A DNA stretch of 64,000 bases from Chromobacterium phragmitis (lineage in GTDB: Bacteria; Pseudomonadota; Gammaproteobacteria; Burkholderiales; Chromobacteriaceae): positions 4,340,001 to 4,404,000 of the forward strand of contig NZ_CP029495.1 in the NCBI RefSeq assembly GCF_003325475.1, given 5' to 3'. This document shows positions 46,199 to 54,309 of the stretch, in pieces. Under the pieces are notes generated by a model. That model worked only from the letters and a program-made list of their open reading frames with translations. It was not told the DNA's origin and made no database searches. The stretch's first letter is position 1, and each line of letters opens with the position of its first letter. A program made the position numbers and the translations under genes.

Positions 46199-46969
46199 TT
46201 ACAGCCGGGCGCAACGATACGCCTCGGTGCGGTAAGGAAACGCCACCTCCTCCCTGCCGCGCAAATCGGGATGGGTGGCGATCAGACGGCGCAACGCTTC
46301 GGCGAAGCGCCGTTTTTCATCGTCCGGCAAGGCGGCGATGAAGCTGACCGACAGAAAACGGTCGACGATCACGCGATCAGGCGGGCCGGCATGAGTGTGC
46401 GGAAGCATGGTCAAGGCCGGCGCGGCGAAATAGCGGCCGGCTTCGAACGGCCTGCGCCATGCGCCGGAGCGGAAGCGCGGCGTGTCGCCCTCATGCGGGG
46501 CCATCAGCCGGGTGATCTCCGCCACCCAGGCGCAGGACTCGTCTCTCACATTCCACACCAAGCCCAAGCTGCCGCCAGGCTTCAACACGCGATGGATTTC
46601 CGCCAGCGCGGTTTCGCTGGCGAACCAGTGAAAGGCCTGGGCGCAAACCACCGCATCCACGGCCCCGTCTGGCAAGGGAATCCCCTCAGCCGTGCCGGCC
46701 AGCGCAAGGGTGCCAGGCAGACTTTCCTGCAATTGCGCCCTCATCTCGGCCACCGGCTCCACCGCGATTGCCTCGCCGGCCACCCCAGTCAACAATCTGG
46801 TGAACTTGCCGGTGCCCGCGCCCAGATCCAGCGCGACGGAGTCTGCGCCCAGACCTAGCTCCCGCTCCAGCCAGTCCGTCAGCGCCCACGCGTATTCCGG
46901 CCGGCCGCGTTCATAAGCTTGCGCCTCTTTGGCAAACCCTGCCTGCGCCCGTCCATGCACCGCCGCCAT
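46199..46969 (-). CDS. class I SAM-dependent methyltransferase
   Basis: 256 residues from MAAVHGRAQAGFAKEA; ATG with GAGG upstream is preferred to a GTG six bases earlier. Motif I VALDLGAGTGKFTRLL, motif II VDAVVCAQAFHWF and motif III HRVLKPGGSLGLVWN define the fold. The FHWF and RGRPEYA (N-terminal) words are those of the Methyltransf_11 group including trans-aconitate and ubiquinone-type enzymes. Substrate unknown. Confidence 0.85.
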   Translation of the reverse strand: MAAVHGRAQAGFAKEAQAYERGRPEYAWALTDWLERELGLGADSVALDLGAGTGKFTRLLTGVAGEAIAVEPVAEMRAQLQESLPGTLALAGTAEGIPLPDGAVDAVVCAQAFHWFASETALAEIHRVLKPGGSLGLVWNVRDESCAWVAEITRLMAPHEGDTPRFRSGAWRRPFEAGRYFAAPALTMLPHTHAGPPDRVIVDRFLSVSFIAALPDDEKRRFAEALRRLIATHPDLRGREEVAFPYRTEAYRCARL

Positions 46970-47005
46970 GCCCACGCCTCAACGTTCCATTGAAAATATT
47001 TAAAT

Positions 47006-47030
47006 AAAAATAGTATTGATACGTATTTTT
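47006..47030. promoter_or_regulatory. AT-rich imperfect inverted repeat in a divergent promoter region
   Basis: AAAAATAGTA against TACGTATTTTT, separated by a few bases, in the 200-bp gap between the divergent methyltransferase and Trp-rich genes. The lowest-GC stretch in this part of the window; likely holds both promoters. Confidence 0.35.
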
Positions 47031-47176
47031 AAGTTGCCCATCGCTACCTAATATGAAGCCAAGGCGGCCCACTCAGCTTGGCCTCCGTGTCCGGCTCGCG
47101 CCCGCATCGCTCATTCGGCGATCCTGAAGACTCCCCCGGGCCGCCCCTTTCTTTCCAAATCTCCCGGGAGGGAATG

Positions 47177-47524
47177 ATGAGCACCGCCACCGAAACCCAG
47201 GCCGCCATCGCGGAAGCCACGGCCACCAAGAGTTACGCCTGGACGCTGACCGCGTTCCAGCAGCACGGTAATCTCTGGCTCAAATGGAGCAGCACCGCGC
47301 CGTTCCGCGCCCAACAAGGCCAAATCCACGTTTACGAAGGGACCAGTTTCCCATCCAACCCGCAGGACAAAACCAAGAAATGGACTTGGGACGATGCCCA
47401 GAACACCCCATGGGACACCGGCCTGCCCTGGGGCTCCAACTGGTATTGCGCCTACATCGCGGAACGCCCGCCCAACGGCCCTTATGCCTATGTGGTGCAG
47501 GTCATCACGCCGCAAGAAAAGTAA
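47177..47524 (+). CDS. Trp-rich small protein of unknown function
   Basis: 115 residues from MSTATETQAAIAEA; of two adjacent ATGs the second has the better spacing to GGAGG. About 8 Trp in 115 residues (LWLKWSS, KKWTWDD, PWGSNWYC), one Cys, no signal peptide. The pattern of short strands with W/Y at alternate positions suggests a compact beta-sandwich, such as a small carbohydrate-binding or lectin-like domain; this is inference. It has its own strong terminator and an AT-rich upstream region, and no operon partner. Confidence 0.65.
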   Translation: MSTATETQAAIAEATATKSYAWTLTAFQQHGNLWLKWSSTAPFRAQQGQIHVYEGTSFPSNPQDKTKKWTWDDAQNTPWDTGLPWGSNWYCAYIAERPPNGPYAYVVQVITPQEK

Positions 47525-47541
47525 GCTGGCCATAAACGACA

Positions 47542-47568
47542 AGCGGAAGCCCTTGGCTTCCGCTTTTT
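47542..47568 (+). terminator. intrinsic terminator of the Trp-rich gene
   Basis: Stem AGCGGAAGCC/GGCTTCCGCT, 3-base loop, then TTTT. 18 bp past the stop codon. Confidence 0.88.
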
Positions 47569-48191
47569 CACGCCGTCGCCGCGGCCTGCAGCTCTCTCAA
47601 ATAAGGCTTAACTTTGGCTGCAGCCACCTTCTGCAGCTTGCACATCAAAGCATGGTCGATATCGGCCAGCCGGTATTGCTGCTGCAGCGTATCGCCCAAC
47701 AGCGTCAGCAGATTGGCGGCCATTTCGGCGTCCGCCAGCGCGCGGTGGGCGCGGCCGGTATCCGGCAGACTGGCCCAACGCGCCAGCGTGCCCAGCTTGT
47801 GGTCCGGCGCCTGCGGCAGCAAGCGGCGCGACAACATCAAGGTGCAGGCGAACTCCTGGCTGCGCGCCAGCCCCAACAAGCCAAGCTCGTAGTCCCAGAA
47901 CTTGCGGTCGAAACTGGCGTTGTGCGCGGCCAAAGGCGTATCGCCGACAAAACGGGCAGCCTCGCGCATCGCCTGCTCCGCGGGCGGGGCGTCCTTCAGC
48001 ATGGCGTTGCTGATGCCGGTCAGGCGCTCTATCATCGGCGGCACCCAGACGCCCGCGTTCATCAAACTCTGGAAACGGTCGACCACGCGGCCGCCCTCCA
48101 CCATCGCCACGCCTATCTCGGTGGCGCGGCACTCCCGCCCGGGCGCCGCGCCGTTGGTTTCGAAGTCGATGACGGCTACGCGCTGCCTCAT
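47568..48191 (-). CDS. DnaQ-like 3'-5' exonuclease (DEDDh)
   Basis: 207 residues. Exo I: VIDFETNG (Asp9, Glu11); Exo II: AAHNASFD (about 88-95); Exo III epsilon: HRALADAEMA, giving the catalytic His and last Asp. The insert resembles RNase T/PolC-type epsilon domains and not the DNA polymerase III epsilon subunit itself, which also binds alpha. It acts on single-stranded DNA or RNA ends. The start overlaps the stop of the 67-residue gene by four bases (ATGA). Confidence 0.85.
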   Translation of the reverse strand: MRQRVAVIDFETNGAAPGRECRATEIGVAMVEGGRVVDRFQSLMNAGVWVPPMIERLTGISNAMLKDAPPAEQAMREAARFVGDTPLAAHNASFDRKFWDYELGLLGLARSQEFACTLMLSRRLLPQAPDHKLGTLARWASLPDTGRAHRALADAEMAANLLTLLGDTLQQQYRLADIDHALMCKLQKVAAAKVKPYLRELQAAATA

Positions 48192-48391
48192 GCCAAAGCG
48201 GCCTTGGCCGCCTCTTCCGGCGTCAGGCCGTCAAAGAACTGGTCGGTATACCATTCGGCCTGCTCTTCGATGTGTTCTTGAGCCTCCGCCTCGGTCGCGC
48301 CGGCGGCCACCAGATGGGTCTCCACTTCTGCGCACCAAGCCAGCAGCGCCAGCGTTTCCTCGTCCAGTTTTTCCTGTTGTTTCTTCGCCAT
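48188..48391 (-). CDS. small acidic protein coupled to the exonuclease
   Basis: 67 residues, helical and acidic (MAKKQQEKLDEETLAL, GLTPEEAAKAAL). GGGAAA precedes the ATG. No known domain. The four-base overlap with the exonuclease gene implies translational coupling and possibly a complex. The Trp-Glu-Trp pattern around EQAEWYTDQFFDG is conserved-looking. Confidence 0.7.
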   Translation of the reverse strand: MAKKQQEKLDEETLALLAWCAEVETHLVAAGATEAEAQEHIEEQAEWYTDQFFDGLTPEEAAKAALA

Positions 48392-48581
48392 CGCGATTTC
48401 CCGTCAAATCAATGCATTGCCAAAGCGCGCATTCTACCCGGCTTTCTCCTTGAGACAAACGCCAAGCCTCCCGCAGCGCAAAATACCAAATGCAAACCAG
48501 TGGAAATTCATGTTGCCGATCGCATGCCACCTGATGGGAATTGGACTATAACGCCAAGGCATGCCCCTAGCGGAGAGGATG

Positions 48582-50588
48582 ATGCGACAGCTGTCAGTCA
48601 AGCAGTTGATGATACTCGGCACCTTGATCGTCGCCGTGCCGCTGCTGATAGGCAATGCGATGATCTGGCTCAGCGATACCGCGTTGATGCGCGCGGAAAC
48701 CGAGCAAAGGCAGCTGGCGGAAGCCACCATCGCCTTCAAGAACACGCGTTACAACGTGGTGCAGATCCAGCAATTCCTGACTGACGCCGCCGCTACCGGC
48801 GAAGGCTCCGACGACTATCGCGACGCGGAAACCAACCGCAAGCAGGCGCAGCAGGAGCTGGACAAGCTGATCCGGCTGCTGCCGGAGCTTTCGTCGTCGC
48901 TGCAGCCGCTGAAAGGACAGATCGACAAGCTGCACGAGGTTGGCCGCAAGATGGCCGAAGTGTACATCCATCAAGGACGGGAAGCCGGCAACGCCATCAT
49001 GAAACAGCCCGGCACCGGCTTCGACGACACCACAGACGCGATAAACAAGCAATTGGAACAAGTCGCCGGCCAGCTGGATAAGCAGTCGTCCGCCGCCAGC
49101 AGCCGCCAGCGCGACATTCTGGACGACGCCTTCATCGTGAACGTCACCGTGGCCGCCATCGCCATGCTGTTGGTCGTCATCGGCAATTACTACCAGTTCC
49201 GCCGCCTGACGCGCATCCTAGGCGGCGAGCCCGCCTACGCCACGCAGGTGGCGCGCGAGATCGCCGCCGGCAACCTGGCGCTGGAAGTGGTCAACCGTTC
49301 GAAAGACCCTGACAGCCTGCTGGGCGCGATGAAGGACATGGCCGGCAAGCTGGCCGAATACATGCGGCTCCTGGATCTGGAATCCAAGCAGGTGGCGCAG
49401 TCCTCCTACCAGATATCCGACATCTCCAAACACATCACCGACACCTCGCAGCAGGAGCAAAGCCATTCGGCCGATGTCCGTCGCGCCACATCGGACCTGT
49501 CCGACACCGCCGAATCGGTGCGCAACATCGCCCAGATGGTCAGCACCCACGCCGATCAGGCCCGCAACAGCGCCGAACAAGGCATGGCCACCATGCGCGG
49601 CAATATCGAAGAGATGGGGCAGGCGGTGCACGAAGCCCGCACCGCGGAAAGCAAGATCTTGGCGCTGGGCGAAGCCAACAAAAAGATCCAGCTGATCACC
49701 CAGACCATCGCCAGCATCACCGACCAGACCAATCTGCTGGCGCTGAACGCGGCGATAGAAGCCGCGCGCGCTGGCGAGCAGGGCCGAGGCTTCGCCGTGG
49801 TGGCCGACGAAGTGCGCAAGCTGGCGTATCACGCCAGCCAGGCCACCGACGAGATCACCTCCATCATCGGCAACCTCAACCAGCTGATCGAAGAAAACAC
49901 CCGCTCAGTGCAAGGCATCATCGAGCGCACCCACGCCGGCATGGAAAAGGCTGAACAAGCCAGCAGCGCCATTTCCGGCCTAGTGAAGGACATCGACAAC
50001 AACGTCGACGCCGCCCATCGGATCGGCCAGGCCAGCGTGGAGCAGATGCTGAAACTGACGACGCTGCAGCAGCAGTTGGACACCTTGCTGTCGTCGCTGA
50101 ACGAAAACTCGCTGAAGGTCCATACCACCGGCGCCATCAGCCAGGATCTGTACCGCGTGACGGAGAACTTGCGAGACATCATGCAACAGTTCCAGTTCGA
50201 CCCCAACTGGATGGCGACGCCCCAGGCCAACGACAACCGCAAAACCCCCCGAGTCAGCAAGAACCTGCTGGTTCAGGTGCACGAAGGCGAGCGGCTGCGC
50301 GACGCCATCACCGCAGACTTCAGCATGTCAGGCCTGCAACTGCGGCTGCCCTTGCCGCTGGATGTCCCGATGGACAAGCCGCTGCAATTGAAGCTGCAAC
50401 TGCCGCGCGACAGCATCGAGGACTATGTCAGCCAGGAACCGCTGGAACTCAAGGCCAAACTGCTATGGAGCAAGGAAACCGACGAGGGCCATCTGTACGG
50501 CCTGACCTTCATCGGCCCCTCGCTGCAGCAACAGGACAGGCTCAGGCAATGCTTCGAATTCTATAGCCAGAGCCCGCACTTTCATTAA
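48582..50588 (+). CDS. methyl-accepting chemotaxis protein with C-terminal PilZ domain
   Basis: 668 residues; the ATG at 48582 has better spacing to GGAG than the one just before it. Layout: TM1 (about 8-30), periplasmic four-helix-type sensor (31-182), TM2 (183-202), HAMP-like linker (205-255), signalling coiled coil with the conserved hairpin from ITDQTNLLALNAAIEAARAG to VVADEVRKLA (379-415), then a PilZ domain with RKTPR (553-557) and DFSMSG (579-584), both halves of the c-di-GMP site. There is no CheR-binding pentapeptide. It probably couples c-di-GMP level to CheA signalling, as Azospirillum Tlp1 does. Confidence 0.9.
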   Translation: MRQLSVKQLMILGTLIVAVPLLIGNAMIWLSDTALMRAETEQRQLAEATIAFKNTRYNVVQIQQFLTDAAATGEGSDDYRDAETNRKQAQQELDKLIRLLPELSSSLQPLKGQIDKLHEVGRKMAEVYIHQGREAGNAIMKQPGTGFDDTTDAINKQLEQVAGQLDKQSSAASSRQRDILDDAFIVNVTVAAIAMLLVVIGNYYQFRRLTRILGGEPAYATQVAREIAAGNLALEVVNRSKDPDSLLGAMKDMAGKLAEYMRLLDLESKQVAQSSYQISDISKHITDTSQQEQSHSADVRRATSDLSDTAESVRNIAQMVSTHADQARNSAEQGMATMRGNIEEMGQAVHEARTAESKILALGEANKKIQLITQTIASITDQTNLLALNAAIEAARAGEQGRGFAVVADEVRKLAYHASQATDEITSIIGNLNQLIEENTRSVQGIIERTHAGMEKAEQASSAISGLVKDIDNNVDAAHRIGQASVEQMLKLTTLQQQLDTLLSSLNENSLKVHTTGAISQDLYRVTENLRDIMQQFQFDPNWMATPQANDNRKTPRVSKNLLVQVHEGERLRDAITADFSMSGLQLRLPLPLDVPMDKPLQLKLQLPRDSIEDYVSQEPLELKAKLLWSKETDEGHLYGLTFIGPSLQQQDRLRQCFEFYSQSPHFH

Positions 50589-50624
50589 CCCCGGCGGCGG
50601 CCGAAAGCCGCCGACAGGCATGCG

Positions 50625-52154
50625 TCAAGAACGCAGCGATTTGACCAGGCCGTCGCACACCGGTTTTTGCGCATCCGCCTCTGGCAGCTTTTCGCAGACG
50701 CCGCTCAACTGCCCAGCCAGGCGATTGACCGCCTCGGCATGCTCCCTTCCCTGGTTCCAGGCCTTGAGCTTGCCCGCCACCTTTTCCAGCGATCGGCGGC
50801 TGCGCTCGTAAAAAGCGCTGCCCGACTTGCCGGCGTCGGCGAACACCTCGCCGGCGGCGGCCTCGATCCGTTCCGCGTCCTGCGGCGCGAGCTCCACCGC
50901 GTTGCTGACGTAGCTGGCGCCCCACTGCAGCCGGGTAGCCTGCCCCTCCGACGCCTGATAGGCCTTCTGGTACCAGGAAAGCGCTTCCGGCTTGTCGCCC
51001 CTCTCCTTGGCGTTGGAGGCCAGGATCAGCATGTGGTAATACGGCGCGTGCGAGGTTTTCAATTCGCCCTTCAACAGCTTGTCAGACTCGTCCAGCAGAC
51101 CCGCATCTGCCAGCAGCTCGCCGGCGGCGGTGATCACCGCCTGGCGCTGATAAGGGTTGGAGCTGGCCTTGTCCGCCTCAGCCACTTTGGCTTTCACATC
51201 GGCCACTAGGCCGACAGGGAGCGGCTGCTTGGCGTGGCGCTGCTTGTATAAAGACAGCTGCGTGGACGCCGCGCCCAGCCTGTCGCTCCAGGATAGGGTC
51301 GGATCGGCCTCCAGCCTTTTCAACTGGACGTCGAGAGCCTGGCGCAACGCGGCGTCGTCGCCCAGCAGCTTCAGCGCGTCGCCAGCGGAATAAATGACGA
51401 TATCGGCGTTGGCGCGGCTCAGCTTGTCGTCGCCCAACACGTGCAACAAGCGGCTGCGCGCCTGGCTCTTGTCGAAGGAAGGAGCGTCCTTCTCACCCGC
51501 CACGGCGGCCAGCGCCTTCAATTGCAGGCGGGTCGCGACGACGGCCGGCTCGGCCGGCACCCGTTCCGCCAGCTTCGTCAGCGTGGCGGGCACATCCAGC
51601 TCCGGAATCAGCTGGCCATGATCCACGTCCCAAGCGTAGTCGGCCAACAGTTGCCAGTCGGCCGTGGCCAGCTTGTTGCCGGACAACGCGTCGGACAGCA
51701 GAGTCTTCACCGGCTTTACCGCGGACAAGCCCAGCTGCAGCGTGCGCAGATAGCGTTCGGGGTCCACCTCGCCCGGCAGGCGGGTGATCTCCGCGCCGTC
51801 CGGGCGGAACAGAATCATGGTCGGGTAGCCGCGCACCTTGAACTTCTCGCCCAGTTGCTGCGCATTCTCGCTGTCGCCGTCCAGGTACACCGGCACGAAC
51901 TGCCGAGTCGCGGCGATGAAGTCCGGGCGATTGAAGATAGTGGACTTCACCTGATTGCACGGTGGGCACCATACCGCGCCCCAATACAGGAACACCGGCT
52001 TGTTCTCCGCCTGCGCGCGCGCGAACGCCGCCGGCACGTCGCCCTGCTGCCAGCTGATGCCGGGCGGCAAGGCATGGCCGTCGATGACGTCAGCATGCGC
52101 GATCGGCATCAAACCGGCCAGCGCCAGGGCCATCACCAACAAGGTTCGCTTCAT
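50625..52154 (-). CDS. exported thioredoxin-fold protein with long helical C-terminus
   Basis: 509 residues, signal peptide to about residue 21 (HADV). Thioredoxin domain (about 30-150) with WCPPC (62-66), a redox-active pair, and the cis-Pro in RGYPTMILF. The remaining 350 residues are helical, in repeat-like order, and carry few cysteines. Periplasmic thioredoxins of this type transfer electrons or isomerise disulfides (DsbC/TlpA-like roles). AGAGGCTGAG precedes the ATG. It converges with the chemoreceptor gene. Confidence 0.85.
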   Translation of the reverse strand: MKRTLLVMALALAGLMPIAHADVIDGHALPPGISWQQGDVPAAFARAQAENKPVFLYWGAVWCPPCNQVKSTIFNRPDFIAATRQFVPVYLDGDSENAQQLGEKFKVRGYPTMILFRPDGAEITRLPGEVDPERYLRTLQLGLSAVKPVKTLLSDALSGNKLATADWQLLADYAWDVDHGQLIPELDVPATLTKLAERVPAEPAVVATRLQLKALAAVAGEKDAPSFDKSQARSRLLHVLGDDKLSRANADIVIYSAGDALKLLGDDAALRQALDVQLKRLEADPTLSWSDRLGAASTQLSLYKQRHAKQPLPVGLVADVKAKVAEADKASSNPYQRQAVITAAGELLADAGLLDESDKLLKGELKTSHAPYYHMLILASNAKERGDKPEALSWYQKAYQASEGQATRLQWGASYVSNAVELAPQDAERIEAAAGEVFADAGKSGSAFYERSRRSLEKVAGKLKAWNQGREHAEAVNRLAGQLSGVCEKLPEADAQKPVCDGLVKSLRS

Positions 52155-52287
52155 GTCTCAGCCTCTTTCTGTCTTTGTATGCGTGGCGCCATGCTACACC
52201 CGATATCCACAAAGCATAAAGACGGACTGGCGATTTGCTTAGCAGCGGCGCGGCAAAAGACGCCAGAACGATACCAATGGAATCCCC

Positions 52288-53217
52288 ATGCCGACTCGCC
52301 TATCATCGACAACCATGAGCCGCCTGATCCTGCCGCCGCCGCTATCGCTGAGCGGCATCGTCCGCTACTTCCACATCGAGCATGCCGATGGCGGCGCGCT
52401 GCGCATGCCCGCCATGCCCTTCCCCTACATCGGCGCATTGCTGGCCGGCTCCACTCATGCCGAACGAGGCGAGGAGCGCATGGACTCGCCGCGCAGCTTC
52501 GCCGTCGGCATGCTGTCCCGCCCGGTGCGCCTGCACATTGAGCCCGGCACGGTGTTTGTCAGCGCGCCGCTGCGCATCGGCCAGTTGCAAACCTTGTTCG
52601 GCATTTCCAGCCATGAATTGACCGACCGGATCTGGCCGCTGGACGCCCTGATCGGCCGCGAGGAAGAGGACAAGCTGTTCGACAGCCTGCGCCTGCGCGA
52701 TGGCCCTTCCCAATGGATGGAGGCCATGTCGGCATGGATGCGGGCTCAGCTGGCGCGGCGGGAGGCCCGATGCGGCCTGGACCGTTGGCAACTGCCCGCC
52801 GCGTCGCTATTCCTGGACAGCCAGACGCTGGCGAAACAATCCGGTCTGAGCTTGCGCCAGTTCGAGCGGCGTTTCCTCGCCCGCTATGGCCAACCCCTGC
52901 GCGACATGCGCCGCATGGCGCGCTTCTTGCAAGCGATGGGTGGAATGATCCAGAGCCCGGCTACCTCGCTGGCCGACCTGGCGCTGGCATGCGGCTACTT
53001 CGACCAGGCCCACCTCAGCCGCGACTTCAAGCTGCTGTCCGGCTTCACCCCGCGCGATTTCGCGCGCGGCATGCATGGCTCGTCCAGCCCGGAGCTGGGC
53101 CTGCTGCGTTACGACGAGAACGAAAAACGGCTGGTGCTGGCCAGCGTGGACGCAGATCTGCGGGAGATGCTGGCGGGCGAGGCCGCGGATGTCGCCTCGA
53201 TGCAAGACGCGGTCTGA
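52288..53217 (+). CDS. AraC-family transcriptional regulator
   Basis: 309 residues, start ATG with GGAA five bases upstream; an alternative ATG lies at 52315. An N-terminal unrecognised sensory domain, then the C-terminal double HTH: SGLSLRQFERRFLARYGQPLRDMRRMARF and the second HTH in SLADLALACGYFDQAHLSRDFKLLSGFTPRDF, the conserved AraC motif. An unusual 50-residue tail follows the HTH. It is followed in the same direction by a lone nuoB homologue (44 bp), a probable target. Confidence 0.85.
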   Translation: MPTRLSSTTMSRLILPPPLSLSGIVRYFHIEHADGGALRMPAMPFPYIGALLAGSTHAERGEERMDSPRSFAVGMLSRPVRLHIEPGTVFVSAPLRIGQLQTLFGISSHELTDRIWPLDALIGREEEDKLFDSLRLRDGPSQWMEAMSAWMRAQLARREARCGLDRWQLPAASLFLDSQTLAKQSGLSLRQFERRFLARYGQPLRDMRRMARFLQAMGGMIQSPATSLADLALACGYFDQAHLSRDFKLLSGFTPRDFARGMHGSSSPELGLLRYDENEKRLVLASVDADLREMLAGEAADVASMQDAV

Positions 53218-53260
53218 GCCGGCGGCGCAGCATGGGGAATCTGCCAAACGGAGAGGCCTG

Positions 53261-53776
53261 ATGAATCACCCCTCGCTGGAAAAAGACGGATTCCTGCTCA
53301 CCACCCTAGACAGCCTATTCGGCCGCGCCCAAGAGGGCAGCCTGTGGTATTTGTCGTTCGGACTGGCCTGCTGCGCGGTGGAAATGATGCATGCGGCGGC
53401 GGCGCGCTACGATATGGACCGCTTCGGCTGGATACCGCGCGCCACGCCGCGCCAGGCCGACCTGATGATCGTGGCCGGCACCCTGACCAACAAGATGGCG
53501 CCGGCGATGCGCAAGGTCTACGACCAGATGTCCGAGCCGCGCTACGTGCTGTCGATGGGCTCCTGCGCCAACGGCGGCGGCTATTACCATTACAGCTATT
53601 CCGTGGTGCGCGGCTGCGACCGAATCGTGCCGGTGGACGTCTACGTGCCGGGCTGCCCGCCCACCGCCGAGGCCTTGCTGTACGGTCTGATGCAGCTGCA
53701 GGCCAAGATACGCCGCAACGACACCGCCAGCCGGCGCGATCTGCTGGATCGCTCGGCAAGCAGGCAGCCCGGCTGA
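53261..53776 (+). CDS. NuoB-like NADH-quinone oxidoreductase subunit, outside a nuo operon
   Basis: 171 residues; GGAGAGG precedes the ATG. The N2 cluster ligands are all present: Cys37 and Cys38 in GLACCAVEMMH, Cys102 in GSCANGGG and Cys132 in PGCPPTAEALL. Established: NuoB forms the last Fe-S cluster before quinone. None of the other nuo genes is adjacent, so this copy is likely a paralogue of the one in the main nuo operon. It follows an AraC regulator by 44 bp and ends 1 bp before the convergent osmC-like stop. Whether it replaces NuoB under some conditions or serves another hydrogenase-type complex is unknown. Confidence 0.88.
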   Translation: MNHPSLEKDGFLLTTLDSLFGRAQEGSLWYLSFGLACCAVEMMHAAAARYDMDRFGWIPRATPRQADLMIVAGTLTNKMAPAMRKVYDQMSEPRYVLSMGSCANGGGYYHYSYSVVRGCDRIVPVDVYVPGCPPTAEALLYGLMQLQAKIRRNDTASRRDLLDRSASRQPG

Positions 53777-53777
53777 A

Positions 53778-54194
53778 TCAGTCCTCGCGCAGCTCGAAAT
53801 CGTGGGTGATGTCGGCGGTCTTGCCCAGCATGATGGAAGCGGAGCAGTATTTCTCCGCCGACAGCTTGATCGCCCGCTCCACCGCGTCCGGCTTCAAGCC
53901 TTTCCCTACCACCACGAAATGGAAATGAATCTTGGTGAACACCTTGGGGTCGATGTCGGCGCGATCCGCCTCCATCTCCACCCAACAGTCGCGCACGTCC
54001 TGACGGGATTTCTTCAGGATGGAGAGCACGTCATAGCTGGTGCAGCCGGCGGTGCCCAGCAGCACCAGCTCCATCGGCCGCGGCCCCAGGTTGCGGCCGC
54101 CGCCCTCCGGCGCGCCGTCCATCACCACCGCGTGGCCGCTGCCGGTCTCGCCCATGAAACACACGCCGTCCACCCATTTCAGCCTCGCCTGCAT
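53778..54194 (-). CDS. OsmC/Ohr-family protein, YhfA type
   Basis: 138 residues, GGGGCAGGG upstream. MQARLKWVDGVCFMGETGSGH, TAGCTSYDVLSILKKSRQDV (catalytic Cys51) and LSAEKYCSASIMLGKTADI (second Cys) match YhfA closely. Other OsmC-family members are thiol peroxidases; YhfA itself has no settled substrate. Transcribed toward the NuoB gene. Confidence 0.85.
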   Translation of the reverse strand: MQARLKWVDGVCFMGETGSGHAVVMDGAPEGGGRNLGPRPMELVLLGTAGCTSYDVLSILKKSRQDVRDCWVEMEADRADIDPKVFTKIHFHFVVVGKGLKPDAVERAIKLSAEKYCSASIMLGKTADITHDFELRED

Positions 54195-54246
54195 CGCCCT
54201 GCCCCCCTTTTTTGATCGAAAATGATCGTCAGACTAACATTGTCGA

Positions 54247-54275
54247 TTGGGCGGACAAAGATTCACCGGTAGAAT
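54247..54275 (+). promoter_or_regulatory. candidate sigma-70 promoter of tsaD
   Basis: TTGGGC, 17-bp spacer, TAGAAT, ending 35 bp before the tsaD ATG. The -10 box matches 5 of 6 positions; the -35 box is weak. Confidence 0.4.
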
Positions 54276-54309
54276 AGAAAGATTGTCCCGTTATATCCGA
54301 GCTGCACCC

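Noticed and set aside
47006..47030. Fur box in the AT-rich gap before the Trp-rich gene
   Set aside because: The repeat resembles a Fur site only loosely (few GATAAT units) and neither flanking gene is iron-related.
50592..50613. Terminator between the chemoreceptor and the thioredoxin-fold gene
   Set aside because: There is a CGGCGGC/GCCGCCG stem but no T-run on either strand, so it was not listed as a feature.
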